DNA of 5,837 nucleotides from DASZGI01 sp035938995. GTDB lineage: Bacteria > Actinomycetota > Actinomycetes > Streptomycetales > Catenulisporaceae. A model generated the notes under the pieces. It was not told where the DNA came from, ran no database searches, and saw nothing but the letters and a program-made list of their open reading frames with translations. Shown here piece by piece: positions 1 to 5,790 of this stretch. Location: NCBI RefSeq assembly GCF_035938995.1, contig NZ_DASZGI010000413.1, positions 1 to 5,837 on the forward strand, written 5' to 3'. Every line of letters starts with the position of its first letter. The first letter of the stretch is position 1. The position numbers and the translations under genes were made by a program.

Positions 1-103
1 CATCTCGATTAGAGTAGTGCAGTACGTCGCCATGTCCGGCGCAGTCGGTGCACTCACGCTCAGGCGACAACCTCACCGCACACCCGGAAGCCGCCGGCAT
101 CAT
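1..103 (-). CDS. possible small CxxCxGxG protein, 3' end outside the window
   Basis: An open frame starts at tandem ATG codons (103-101 and 100-98) and reads 34 codons to the left edge without a stop. It contains the motif CTDCAGHG at residues 18-25, which fits the CxxCxGxG zinc-binding repeat known from DnaJ-type zinc fingers and from many tiny actinobacterial proteins. There is no clear Shine-Dalgarno sequence before the ATG pair, and only one such motif is visible, so zinc binding would need more cysteines beyond the edge. The frame is short and could be chance. I do not recognise a specific family, and the true start could lie elsewhere. Confidence 0.17.
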   Translation of the reverse strand, partial: MMPAASGCAVRLSPERECTDCAGHGDVLHYSNRD

Positions 104-295
104 CCGGCAGGCGAGCGGCTTCCCGCGCTTTGATGAATTCCCCGGACCTCGCCTCGCTCTGCCTGCCGTCAAGCTTGACCACCCCACGGCATCTGGCAGG
201 TGAAGACAAAGCTCCCGCACCGCGTGGGCGACATGGGACATCCGCGCAGGCGCTTCTAGCGTCAACAGGAAATATATGGCCGACGCGTAATACTC

Positions 296-326
296 AGCCA
301 GAAGCTGGCTACGCTCAGCTAGCCAG
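296..326. repeat. three-arm inverted repeat with two competing hairpins
   Basis: AGCCAG at 296-301 can pair with CTGGCT at 305-310 (3-nt loop). The overlapping arm CTGGCTA at 305-311 can instead pair with TAGCCAG at 320-326 (8-nt loop). The middle arm can join only one partner at a time, the geometry of an attenuator or switching RNA. No adjacent ORF or T-tract supports such a role, so this is a structural observation only. Confidence 0.35.
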
Positions 327-379
327 GCATGCAGCCTCCGGCGCGACTCCGTCCACCCGTCACCACTGCCTACCGGCTT

Positions 380-417
380 CTCTCGGTCAAACAGACCGCC
401 GCTTCAGGAACCGAGAG
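380..417. repeat. 8-bp inverted repeat
   Basis: CTCTCGGT at 380-387 is perfectly complementary to ACCGAGAG at 410-417 across a 22-nt loop. The stem extends outward by a G-T wobble (379/418) and a T-A pair (378/419). A smaller alternative stem, CGGTC 384-388 with GACCG 394-398, lies partly inside it. It sits 5 bp before the 11-bp hairpin at 423-453. Function is unknown. Confidence 0.3.
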
Positions 418-422
418 GATAT

Positions 423-453
423 CGATCCCCGGCGACAGAGCAGCCGGGGATCG
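423..453. repeat. perfect 11-bp hairpin
   Basis: CGATCCCCGGC (423-433) and GCCGGGGATCG (443-453) are exact reverse complements separated by the 9-nt loop GACAGAGCA. This is the strongest perfect hairpin in the gene-poor left third. Neither side has a run of T, so a standard intrinsic terminator is not obvious, although many actinobacterial terminators lack the T-run. Alternatives are a mobile-element end, a protein binding site, or part of a structured RNA. Confidence 0.5.
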
Positions 454-595
454 CGGGCTCAGGATAAGTCCGCCTGACAAATGGCGGCGACACGGCACCT
501 GCCGCCCGCCCGTCTCAACGACGGCCTTGTGCCACTATGCCAGAAGTCGCGTAGAGTAGCGAACGAATCTTTGCGAGATAAAGCATCGCGCCTAA

Positions 596-608
596 CGCCG
601 ATTCGGCG
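596..608. repeat. 13-bp operator-like palindrome
   Basis: CGCCGA (596-601) and TCGGCG (603-608) flank a single central T. CGCGCC/GGCGCG pairing around it offers a second, overlapping symmetry. The size suits a dimeric repressor site, but no regulator or start codon nearby supports that, and GC-rich DNA yields such palindromes by chance. Confidence 0.22.
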
Positions 609-644
609 CGGGTGGTAATCACTCTTGATGCAGCGCGTATTGCG

Positions 645-890
645 CACAGAACATCTAATCTGAATGGCCCGGTCCAAGATCGCGTCCGGGTTGACAGCCT
701 CCCGGCGCCAGTGAGACGGGATCAGCGGCCGCTTACCAGCCGACACGGCCCCGACCCTGATCACTAGGCGGAGCGCGGCCCTGACGGCGACAAGCGCGTG
801 GCTGCCCAGGTGGTCAAGGTCGCGGTCAGCGGCCAAGATCCCACGGCGTGCAGGAGTCACGACGTCGCCCGGATACTGGAAGCTGACAGC
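645..890 (-). pseudogene. possible coding relic, family unknown
   Basis: On the minus strand a frame is open from 890 (just after a TGA at 893-891) leftward past 645. In codons near 660-845 my hand count gives roughly 84% GC at third positions, about 75% at first and about 50% at second, the usual actinobacterial coding pattern. The translation includes the hydrophobic, helix-like run ALVAVRAALRLVIRVGAV and then PSHWRREAVNPDAILDRA. The possible GTG start at 860 has no ribosome binding site. Beyond about 640 the frame stays open to a stop at 459 but loses coding character. I do not recognise the protein. It is probably a remnant or a chance frame rather than an intact gene. Confidence 0.22.
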
Positions 891-901
891 TCAGCTGACA
901 G
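881..901. repeat. 9-bp direct repeat, 12-bp period
   Basis: AGCTGACAG occurs at 881-889 and again at 893-901, separated by CTC. The 12-bp period places the copies on nearly the same face of the helix. It could be a tandem binding site or a small duplication in decaying DNA. Confidence 0.28.
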
Positions 902-947
902 GACCGGATCTTGAGAGGCGACCTGTCTGCTGGAGTTCGCAGCGCGT

Positions 948-1151
948 GTGTTGACGGATTTGCTCGCTCGGGTAGATGCGGGTCGCACCGAGGTCGCACG
1001 CCGCCTCGCGGAGTCAGCCCCTACGGTCGTGGGTGCCATCGCGCGAGCGGTATCAGCAGCGCGGCGACCCGCTTTGAGCAAGCCCGACAAGGGACTGACC
1101 TGGCCGGGCCGGATCCCGCTCCGCGTCGACATGGTGCTCCAGGAGGCGTAG
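948..1151 (+). CDS. small hypothetical protein or gene-end remnant
   Basis: GTG at 948 opens 67 codons ending in TAG at 1149-1151; the frame is open from 915. My hand count gives GC of about 76% (first), 57% (second) and 76% (third codon position), weakly coding-like. The first 45 residues look amphipathic and helical (for example LLARVDAGRTEVARRLAESA), while the tail is less regular. There is no good ribosome binding site before the GTG, so it may be the 3' part of a gene whose start has decayed. Its TAG overlaps a GTG that follows an AGGAGG, which would suit translational coupling to the next, broken gene. I do not recognise the family. Confidence 0.22.
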   Translation: MLTDLLARVDAGRTEVARRLAESAPTVVGAIARAVSAARRPALSKPDKGLTWPGRIPLRVDMVLQEA

Positions 1152-1153
1152 TG
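1141..1153 (+). promoter_or_regulatory. strong Shine-Dalgarno with stop/start overlap TAGTG
   Basis: AGGAGG at 1141-1146 stands 4 nt before GTG at 1151-1153, and that GTG shares a base with the TAG ending the preceding frame (1149-1151). This is a typical coupled-gene junction. The frame begun by this GTG is not the one carrying the recognisable relic from 1246, so if it was the start of that gene another frameshift must lie between 1153 and 1246. Confidence 0.3.
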
Positions 1154-1245
1154 TCTGCTTCGTGGAGGGAGCTGCACCTGGGCACGCCCGAAACGGCTCG
1201 CTCGGCAGTCGGGCCATCGCGACTAACACCGCCGCCGCTCATACC

Positions 1246-1499
1246 ATGTACCCCCACGACGCGTTGTCCAACGATGTCTACGCGCGAGTCGTCGAGAAGC
1301 TTGCTGAGGTCGCGTGCGAGGATTCCGGGGCCGCGCGGACGACCGAAGACGGCGTGTCAGTGCTCAACGGCAGCCGGCCGTTTGCCGAGCTCCCGGCGGG
1401 CGAGCAGCTCGAGACGCTGAAGGGATCAAGGGCTCGGACTTCCCGTCTGCAGCGGCCGGCCTTGCGGCGCTTTGGCAGCTCGACGCGCGGCCGTTGCTG
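1246..1499 (+). pseudogene. frameshifted, truncated relic resembling gluconate 2-dehydrogenase subunit 3
   Basis: From ATG 1246 the frame reads MYPHDALSNDVYARVVEKL, later PFAELPAGEQLETLK (residues 45-59, to 1422). From memory, the YPHD...Y.RVV..L start and the F.EL...EQL..L block resemble small proteins of the gluconate 2-dehydrogenase subunit 3 family, which partner GMC-type or flavin dehydrogenases. The expected next block (I.G..FF) appears one frame away as IKGSDFPS from 1425, so a single base seems to have been lost around 1422-1424. After that similarity fades. The usual tail with a glycine-rich GYLHRGF.D.DW-type motif is absent, because the LuxR-family gene starts at 1500. No catalytic partner gene is present. 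The family assignment is from motif memory; the frame break is seen directly as a change of best frame. Confidence 0.42.
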
Positions 1500-4259
1500 A
1501 TGGAGAGCCGTTCCCGGGAAGCGGGGAGGCGCCCGACACTACGTGGCCGGTCGAGCGAGTGCGCGCTGCTGGACGACTTGGTCTCGGCGGTCCGCCGCGG
1601 CGAGAGCCGGTCGCTGGTGCTGCGCGGCGAGGCTGGAATCGGGAAGACGGCGCTGCTGGAACACCTGATCGCGTCGGCGTCGGATCTGGCGGTCATCCGG
1701 GCGGCGGGGGTGGAGTCGGAGATGGAGCTGGCCTACGCCAGTCTCCATCAGCTGTGCGTGCCGCTGCTCGACCGGCTCGACCGGCTCCCAGCGCCGCAGC
1801 GGCAGGCCATGGAGATCGTGTTCGGCCTGAGCGCCGGCGTAGCCCCGGATCGGTTTCTCGTCGGGCTGGCGGTGTTGAGCCTGTTCGCGGCGGTAGCCGA
1901 GGAACGTCCGCTGCTGTGTGTCGTCGATGACGCGCAGTGGCTCGATCAGGCCTCGGGACTGACGCTGGCCTTCGTCGCCCGCCGGCTGCTGGCCGAGCCG
2001 GTCGGGATCGTGTTCGGCATCCGCGAGCCGGGCGGAGAGCTTCGGCACGTGCCCGAACTGGAGGTGCAGGGTGTGCGCAACGGCGACGCGCACGCGCTGC
2101 TGAACTCCGCCGTGCGGTTCAAACTGGATGAGGCAGTCCGGGACCGCATCGTCGCCGAGACGCGGGGGAATCCGCTGGCGCTGCTTGAGCTGCCGCGTGG
2201 GTTGACCGCGACGCAGCTGGCGGGCGGCTTCGGCCTGATGAGTACACAGGCGCTGACAGGGCGGATCGAGGAGAGCTTCGTCCGGCGTCTTGAGCTGCTC
2301 TCTGCTGACGGGCGGCGTCTGTTGCTGGTCGCGGCGGCGGAGCCGGCCGGCGATCCGCTACTGCTGTGGCGCGCGGCCAAGCGGCTCGGTCTGGGGCCCG
2401 CGGACGCGGAGGCCGCAGAGGCGGATGGATTGCTGGAGATCGGCGGACGGGTGACGTTCCGCCATCCGCTGGTGCGCTCGGCGATGTACCGATCGGCGAC
2501 GGCCGAGGATCGCCGCGCGGCCCACCTGGCGCTGGCCGAAGCGACCGACCGAGAGGCCGACCCGGACCGTCGTGCGTGGCATCTGGCCACGGCCGCTGCG
2601 GGGCCCGATGAGCAGGTTGCCCTGGAGCTCGAGCACTCGGCTGGCCGGGCGCAGGCGCGCGGCGGGCTCGCCGCCACGGCGGCGTTCCTGAGGCGCGCCG
2701 TGGCGCTGACGAACGACCCGGCGCGGCGGGCGGATCGCGCTCTGGCCGCGGCGCAGGCCTGCTTGCAGGCCGGCGAATTCGACGCGGCTCTCGCACTAGC
2801 CGCCGCGGTGGAGACCGGAGCGCTCGACGAGTTTCAGCGCGCCCGCGCCGACCTGCTACGGGCCCACGTCGCCTTCATCTCGTTTCTTGACAGCGATGCT
2901 CCCGCGCTGCTGCTGAATGCGGCGAGGCGGCTCGAGCCGTTCGACCTAGCGCTCGCGCGTGACACCTACCTGACCGCCTGGGGCGCGACGCTCGTCGCCG
3001 CGCATGTGGCGAGAGAGGGCGTCCTCCTGGAGATCTGCCGCGCCGTGCGGGCGCTCCCTCCGCCGCCAGGTGCTCCGCGTCCCCTTGACCTCCTCCTTGA
3101 CGGTCTCGCGCTGCTGACCACCGAGGGGCACGCTGCCGCCACTCCGACGTTGCAGCGAGCAGCAAAAGCGCTCGCTGGCATCCCCGTGACGGACGTCCTG
3201 CTATGGGGCTGGATCGCGGCGTCCGCCACCGCTCTCCTGTGGGACATCGAGGGTATGCGCGCGAACTCCGCAAGAGAGGTCCGGCTCCTCCGCGACGCTG
3301 GCGCACTTGCGGCGCTGCCGAGCTCCCTCTCCAATTTGGCGATAGCAACCTCGTGGATGGGCGACTTCGCAGGTGCCGCCTCGCTCATCGCGGAGACCGA
3401 CACCGTGGCGGCGGCGACCGAGAGCCGCCAGGCGCCCTACGCCTTGCTGAGGCTCCTGGCATTGCAAGGGAGGGAAGCCGAGGCCGCTGCACCGATAGCG
3501 AGCGCGATCGAGCTGGCCGCGCCCGGAGGACAAGGGATGGCGTCGGCCTGGGCGCACTGGGCGGCCGCCGTCCTCTACAACGGTGTCGCCCGCTACGAGG
3601 AGGCGGCATCCGAAGCCCGGCAAGCCGCCTCAGACCCCCTCAACTGGTGGTCCATGTGGGTGCTGCCCGAACTGGTCGAGGCGGCCGTGCGCGCAGGAGA
3701 GGCCGAGCTCGCCCGTGACGCGCTCGAGCGATTGGCCGAGACGACACAGCCCTGCCGCACCGAGTTCGCACGTGGCATCGAAGCCCGCTGCCGGGCGCTG
3801 CTCAGCGACGGGGCGGCCGCCGACGATCTGTACCGCGAGGCGATCGAGCGGCTGAGGCGCAGCCGGCTCCGTCCAGAGCTCGCCCGCGCGCACCTTCTCT
3901 ACGGTGAGTGGCTGCGCCGCGAGAACCGCCGGGTGGCCGCGCGCGAGCAGCTGCGCACGGCCCACGAGATGCTCGCCGCGATCGGGATGGAGGCATTCGC
4001 GGAGCGCGCGCGCAAGGAACTTCAGGCGACAGGCGAGAACGTTCGCAAGCGGACAGCCGACACGCGCGACGATCTGACCGCCCAGGAGCGGCAGATGGCG
4101 CGGCTGGCCCGCGACGGGCTGTCCAATCCCGAGATCAGCACCCGGCTCTTCCTCAGCTCGCGGACCGTCGAGTGGCACCTGCACAACGTGTTCACCAAAC
4201 TCGGCATCCGCTCCCGGCGGGAGCTCGCGAGTGCCCTGGACGGTCCGGCCCCCAGCTGA
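1500..4259 (+). CDS. LAL-type ATP-binding LuxR-family transcriptional regulator
   Basis: This 919-residue protein is a cytoplasmic DNA-binding regulator of the large ATP-binding LuxR (LAL) family, usually about 900-1000 residues. The N-terminal ATPase has LRGR at 14-17, Walker A GEAGIGKT at 43-50, Walker B LLCVVDDAQWLD at 138-149, and the conserved RGNPLALLELP at 222-232 and HPLVRSAMYR at 322-331. The middle (about 400-845) is alanine-rich and helical, like TPR regions, and ends in LLYGEWLRR (799-807) and IGMEAFAERAR (828-838). The C-terminus (857-919) is a LuxR helix-turn-helix: LTAQERQMARLARDGLSNPEI, then SSRTVEWHLHNVFTKLGI. ATG 1500 is chosen because MESRSREAG fits the family N-terminus; the frame stays open upstream, but its translation there is arginine-rich and unlike the family. 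No ribosome binding site precedes the ATG. The ligand and targets are unknown. The epoxide hydrolase 281 bp downstream on the same strand is a candidate target by position only. Confidence 0.95.
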   Translation: MESRSREAGRRPTLRGRSSECALLDDLVSAVRRGESRSLVLRGEAGIGKTALLEHLIASASDLAVIRAAGVESEMELAYASLHQLCVPLLDRLDRLPAPQRQAMEIVFGLSAGVAPDRFLVGLAVLSLFAAVAEERPLLCVVDDAQWLDQASGLTLAFVARRLLAEPVGIVFGIREPGGELRHVPELEVQGVRNGDAHALLNSAVRFKLDEAVRDRIVAETRGNPLALLELPRGLTATQLAGGFGLMSTQALTGRIEESFVRRLELLSADGRRLLLVAAAEPAGDPLLLWRAAKRLGLGPADAEAAEADGLLEIGGRVTFRHPLVRSAMYRSATAEDRRAAHLALAEATDREADPDRRAWHLATAAAGPDEQVALELEHSAGRAQARGGLAATAAFLRRAVALTNDPARRADRALAAAQACLQAGEFDAALALAAAVETGALDEFQRARADLLRAHVAFISFLDSDAPALLLNAARRLEPFDLALARDTYLTAWGATLVAAHVAREGVLLEICRAVRALPPPPGAPRPLDLLLDGLALLTTEGHAAATPTLQRAAKALAGIPVTDVLLWGWIAASATALLWDIEGMRANSAREVRLLRDAGALAALPSSLSNLAIATSWMGDFAGAASLIAETDTVAAATESRQAPYALLRLLALQGREAEAAAPIASAIELAAPGGQGMASAWAHWAAAVLYNGVARYEEAASEARQAASDPLNWWSMWVLPELVEAAVRAGEAELARDALERLAETTQPCRTEFARGIEARCRALLSDGAAADDLYREAIERLRRSRLRPELARAHLLYGEWLRRENRRVAAREQLRTAHEMLAAIGMEAFAERARKELQATGENVRKRTADTRDDLTAQERQMARLARDGLSNPEISTRLFLSSRTVEWHLHNVFTKLGIRSRRELASALDGPAPS

Positions 4260-4262
4260 TCC

Positions 4263-4288
4263 TGGCCGGGACTCCGGGGACCGGGCCA
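4263..4288 (+). terminator. weak terminator-like stem after the LAL gene
   Basis: TGGCC (4263-4267) pairs with GGCCA (4284-4288), followed inward by a G-G mismatch and two more G-C pairs, starting 4 nt after the stop codon. There is no T-run directly after it. T-rich DNA lies about 70 nt further on (4359-4370) without a good stem before it. The stem is imperfect and may only be chance in GC-rich DNA. Confidence 0.25.
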
Positions 4289-4331
4289 TAACGCATCCCG
4301 CCCCCCGAGGAGACACTGGCGCGGACTGGAG

Positions 4332-4370
4332 GGAACCACGAACTCGCCCGTGATAATCTTTTTGATTTTT
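4332..4370 (+). promoter_or_regulatory. candidate promoter in the only AT-rich island
   Basis: Within the 281-bp gap, 4351-4370 is a sharp AT-rich island containing GATAAT (4352-4357), one or two bases from a housekeeping -10 box. No TTGACA-like box lies at 17 bp upstream. GGAAC at 4332-4336 resembles the -35 box of ECF sigma factors, but the matching -10 is not convincing. Transcription starting near 4364 would give the epoxide hydrolase mRNA a leader of about 175 nt containing the inverted repeat and mini-ORF described below. Confidence 0.22.
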
Positions 4371-4441
4371 CCGGACGAGATCGGCTGACTGCCGCGGCCT
4401 TCACCGCGCCCCTGGGCCAGCCCGCGCGCTGCCCGGTGGGT

Positions 4442-4464
4442 ACCCCGGTGAGCAATCCCGGGGT
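4442..4464. repeat. 7-bp inverted repeat upstream of the epoxide hydrolase
   Basis: ACCCCGG (4442-4448) and CCGGGGT (4458-4464) are exact reverse complements with 9 bp between them, so their centres lie 16 bp apart. This is compatible with a dimeric regulator site, or with a hairpin in the mRNA leader. It lies 77 bp before the start codon. Confidence 0.35.
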
Positions 4465-4493
4465 CCGGCACGGGCGCTTCGCGGAGGGGAACC

Positions 4494-4513
4494 GAGGAGG
4501 CTTCATGTCGTAG
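4494..4513 (+). promoter_or_regulatory. two-codon mini-ORF (Met-Ser-stop) with a strong ribosome binding site
   Basis: GAGGAGG (4494-4500) is the best Shine-Dalgarno in the gap and sits 4 nt before ATG TCG TAG (4505-4513). The mini-ORF is in the same frame as the epoxide hydrolase start at 4541, exactly 12 codons upstream, and both begin Met-Ser. Either it is a minimal leader ORF that captures ribosomes, or this was once the gene's start and a TAG now interrupts it. No product can be confirmed from sequence. Confidence 0.35.
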
Positions 4514-4523
4514 CCACTCCCAC

Positions 4524-4540
4524 GGAGAAGGGAACTCCCT
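4524..4540 (+). promoter_or_regulatory. ribosome binding site of the epoxide hydrolase, within a small palindrome
   Basis: GGAGAAGGGA (4524-4533) supplies the Shine-Dalgarno for ATG 4541, with AAGGGA 7 nt from the start. AGGGA (4529-4533) is followed after AC by its reverse complement TCCCT (4536-4540), and TCCC also occurs at 4518-4521. The binding site could therefore be partly masked by a short local hairpin, though the stem is only about 4 bp. Confidence 0.5.
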
Positions 4541-5767
4541 ATGTCCGCTACGACCGAAATGACAGCGGGTGCCACGGCGATCCGGCCGTTCACGGTCCCG
4601 GTCACCCCCGAGACGGAACTCAAGGCGCTGCGCGCCCGCATCACCGCCACCCGCTGGCCAGACCCAGAACTCGTCGCCGACTCCTCGCAGGGCGTGCAGC
4701 AGGCAGTGACCCAGGAACTCGCCCGCTACTGGCCAACGGAGTACGACATGCACCGCTGCGAGGCCCGGCTGGGCGCCCTGCCGCACTTCGTCACCGAGAT
4801 CGACGGGCTGGACATTCACTTCATCCACGTCCGCTCGCCGCACGAGAACGCGCTGCCGGTCATCATCACACACGGGTGGCCCGGCTCGGTCATCGAGCTG
4901 CTGAACGTCATCGACCCGCTCACCAACCCCACCGCGCACGGCGCGAGCGCGGCGGACGCCTTCGACGTGGTAATCCCCTCGATGCCGGGTTACGGGTACT
5001 CCGGCAAGCCGCGGGACCTCGGCTGGGGCCCCGTCCGGATAGCGCAGGCGTGGGACACGCTGATGAAGCGCCTCGGCTACCAGAGCTACGTGGCGCAAGG
5101 CGGCGACTGGGGCGCGGTCATCACCGACCTGATGGGCGTGCAGGCACCCGCGGGGCTGCTCGGCATCCACACCAACATGGCCGGCGTCGTCCCGGCGGAT
5201 GTCTGGCTGACGCTGGTGCGCAACGTGTTCGGGGCGGGCGGCCCGCCGCCGTCGGGCCTGTCGGAGGAGGAAAACCGCACGTTCGAGCAGCTGAACTTCT
5301 TCTTCGCCAAGGGCGTCGGGTACGGGGTGGAGATGGGGACGCGGCCGCAGACGCTGTACGGCCTGGCTGACTCGCCCGTCACCCTGGCGGCCTGGATGAT
5401 CGACCACGACGCGTCCAGCTACGCCGACATCGCCGACGCCTTCGCCGGGCACCCCGTCGGCAACCTGACCCGGGACGAGGTCCTCGACAACCTCACGTTC
5501 TACTGGGTGACGAACACCGGGGTTTCCTCCACCCGGTTGTACTGGGAGAACACGGTCGGCTTCTTCGACGTCAAGGGCGTCTCGATCCCGGCCGCGGTGA
5601 GCGTCTTCCCGCACGAGATCTACAAGGCCCCGCGCAGCTGGGCCGAGCGGGCCTACCCCAAGCTCATCTACTTCAACGAGCTCGACCGGGGCAACCACTT
5701 CGCCGCCTGGCAGGAACCGGCGCTGTTCGCCAGTGAGCTCCGCGCCGCGTTCCGGTCACTGCGCTAG
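4541..5767 (+). CDS. epoxide hydrolase, microsomal/juvenile-hormone type (EHN plus alpha/beta hydrolase)
   Basis: This 408-residue enzyme hydrolyses epoxides to diols; no signal peptide or membrane segment is seen, so it is likely cytosolic. Residues 14-120 are the N-terminal epoxide hydrolase domain (IRPFTVPV at 14-21, TRWPDPE at 37-43). The alpha/beta hydrolase domain follows. HGWPG (111-115) forms the oxyanion hole, GGDWG (187-191) carries nucleophile D189, E359 in PHEIYKAP is the charge-relay acid, and H386 in GNHFAAWQEP is the general base. E359 and H386 are 27 residues apart, as are the acid and base of mammalian microsomal epoxide hydrolase. Y261 (VGYGVEM) and Y334 (RLYWEN) fit the two epoxide-activating tyrosines. 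Length is normal and nothing essential is missing. The natural substrate is unknown: it could be detoxification or tailoring of a metabolite. ATG 4541 is preferred for its ribosome binding site and the in-frame TAG at 4511-4513. Confidence 0.95.
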   Translation: MSATTEMTAGATAIRPFTVPVTPETELKALRARITATRWPDPELVADSSQGVQQAVTQELARYWPTEYDMHRCEARLGALPHFVTEIDGLDIHFIHVRSPHENALPVIITHGWPGSVIELLNVIDPLTNPTAHGASAADAFDVVIPSMPGYGYSGKPRDLGWGPVRIAQAWDTLMKRLGYQSYVAQGGDWGAVITDLMGVQAPAGLLGIHTNMAGVVPADVWLTLVRNVFGAGGPPPSGLSEEENRTFEQLNFFFAKGVGYGVEMGTRPQTLYGLADSPVTLAAWMIDHDASSYADIADAFAGHPVGNLTRDEVLDNLTFYWVTNTGVSSTRLYWENTVGFFDVKGVSIPAAVSVFPHEIYKAPRSWAERAYPKLIYFNELDRGNHFAAWQEPALFASELRAAFRSLR

Positions 5768-5790
5768 CCCGACGTCTGCACATCCCCTCT

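Larger units (their letters stand above)
104..640. other. gene-poor, hairpin-rich stretch
   Basis: No frame here shows convincing coding character. The predicted proteins are rich in arginine, proline, serine and histidine and resemble no family, and GC is visibly lower and less periodic than in the two intact genes. The stretch does hold a cluster of perfect inverted repeats (296-326, 380-417, 423-453, 483-506, 596-608), listed separately where they are strong. No tRNA, rRNA, RNase P, tmRNA or SRP RNA signature was seen. It could be decayed mobile or plasmid-derived DNA, or a regulatory or structured RNA region. The sequence alone does not decide. Confidence 0.4.

Noticed and set aside
130..477. 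115-codon plus-strand frame
   Set aside because: Low-complexity Arg/Ser/Pro/His translation, no ribosome binding site, no recognisable motif, and it runs through the hairpin cluster.
1314..1499. N-terminal extension of the LAL protein from GTG 1314
   Set aside because: The extra 62 residues are mostly arginine-rich translation of the relic in the wrong frame, and family members begin close to ATG 1500.
1946..2796. Long minus-strand and plus-strand alternate frames inside the LAL gene
   Set aside because: Their composition (serine, arginine, proline and alanine) is that of shadow frames, and the LAL frame carries all the conserved motifs.
4351..4370. T-runs TTTTT-GA-TTTTT as the tail of an intrinsic terminator for the LAL gene
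   Set aside because: I found no stem longer than about 4 bp directly before them; a promoter -10 region is at least as likely.
4022..5698. 558-codon open frame on the minus strand, opposite the epoxide hydrolase
   Set aside because: It is antisense to a gene with complete catalytic motifs, spans the gap and the end of the LAL gene, and its valine-, arginine- and aspartate-rich translation resembles no family. Long antisense frames are expected opposite GC-biased genes.
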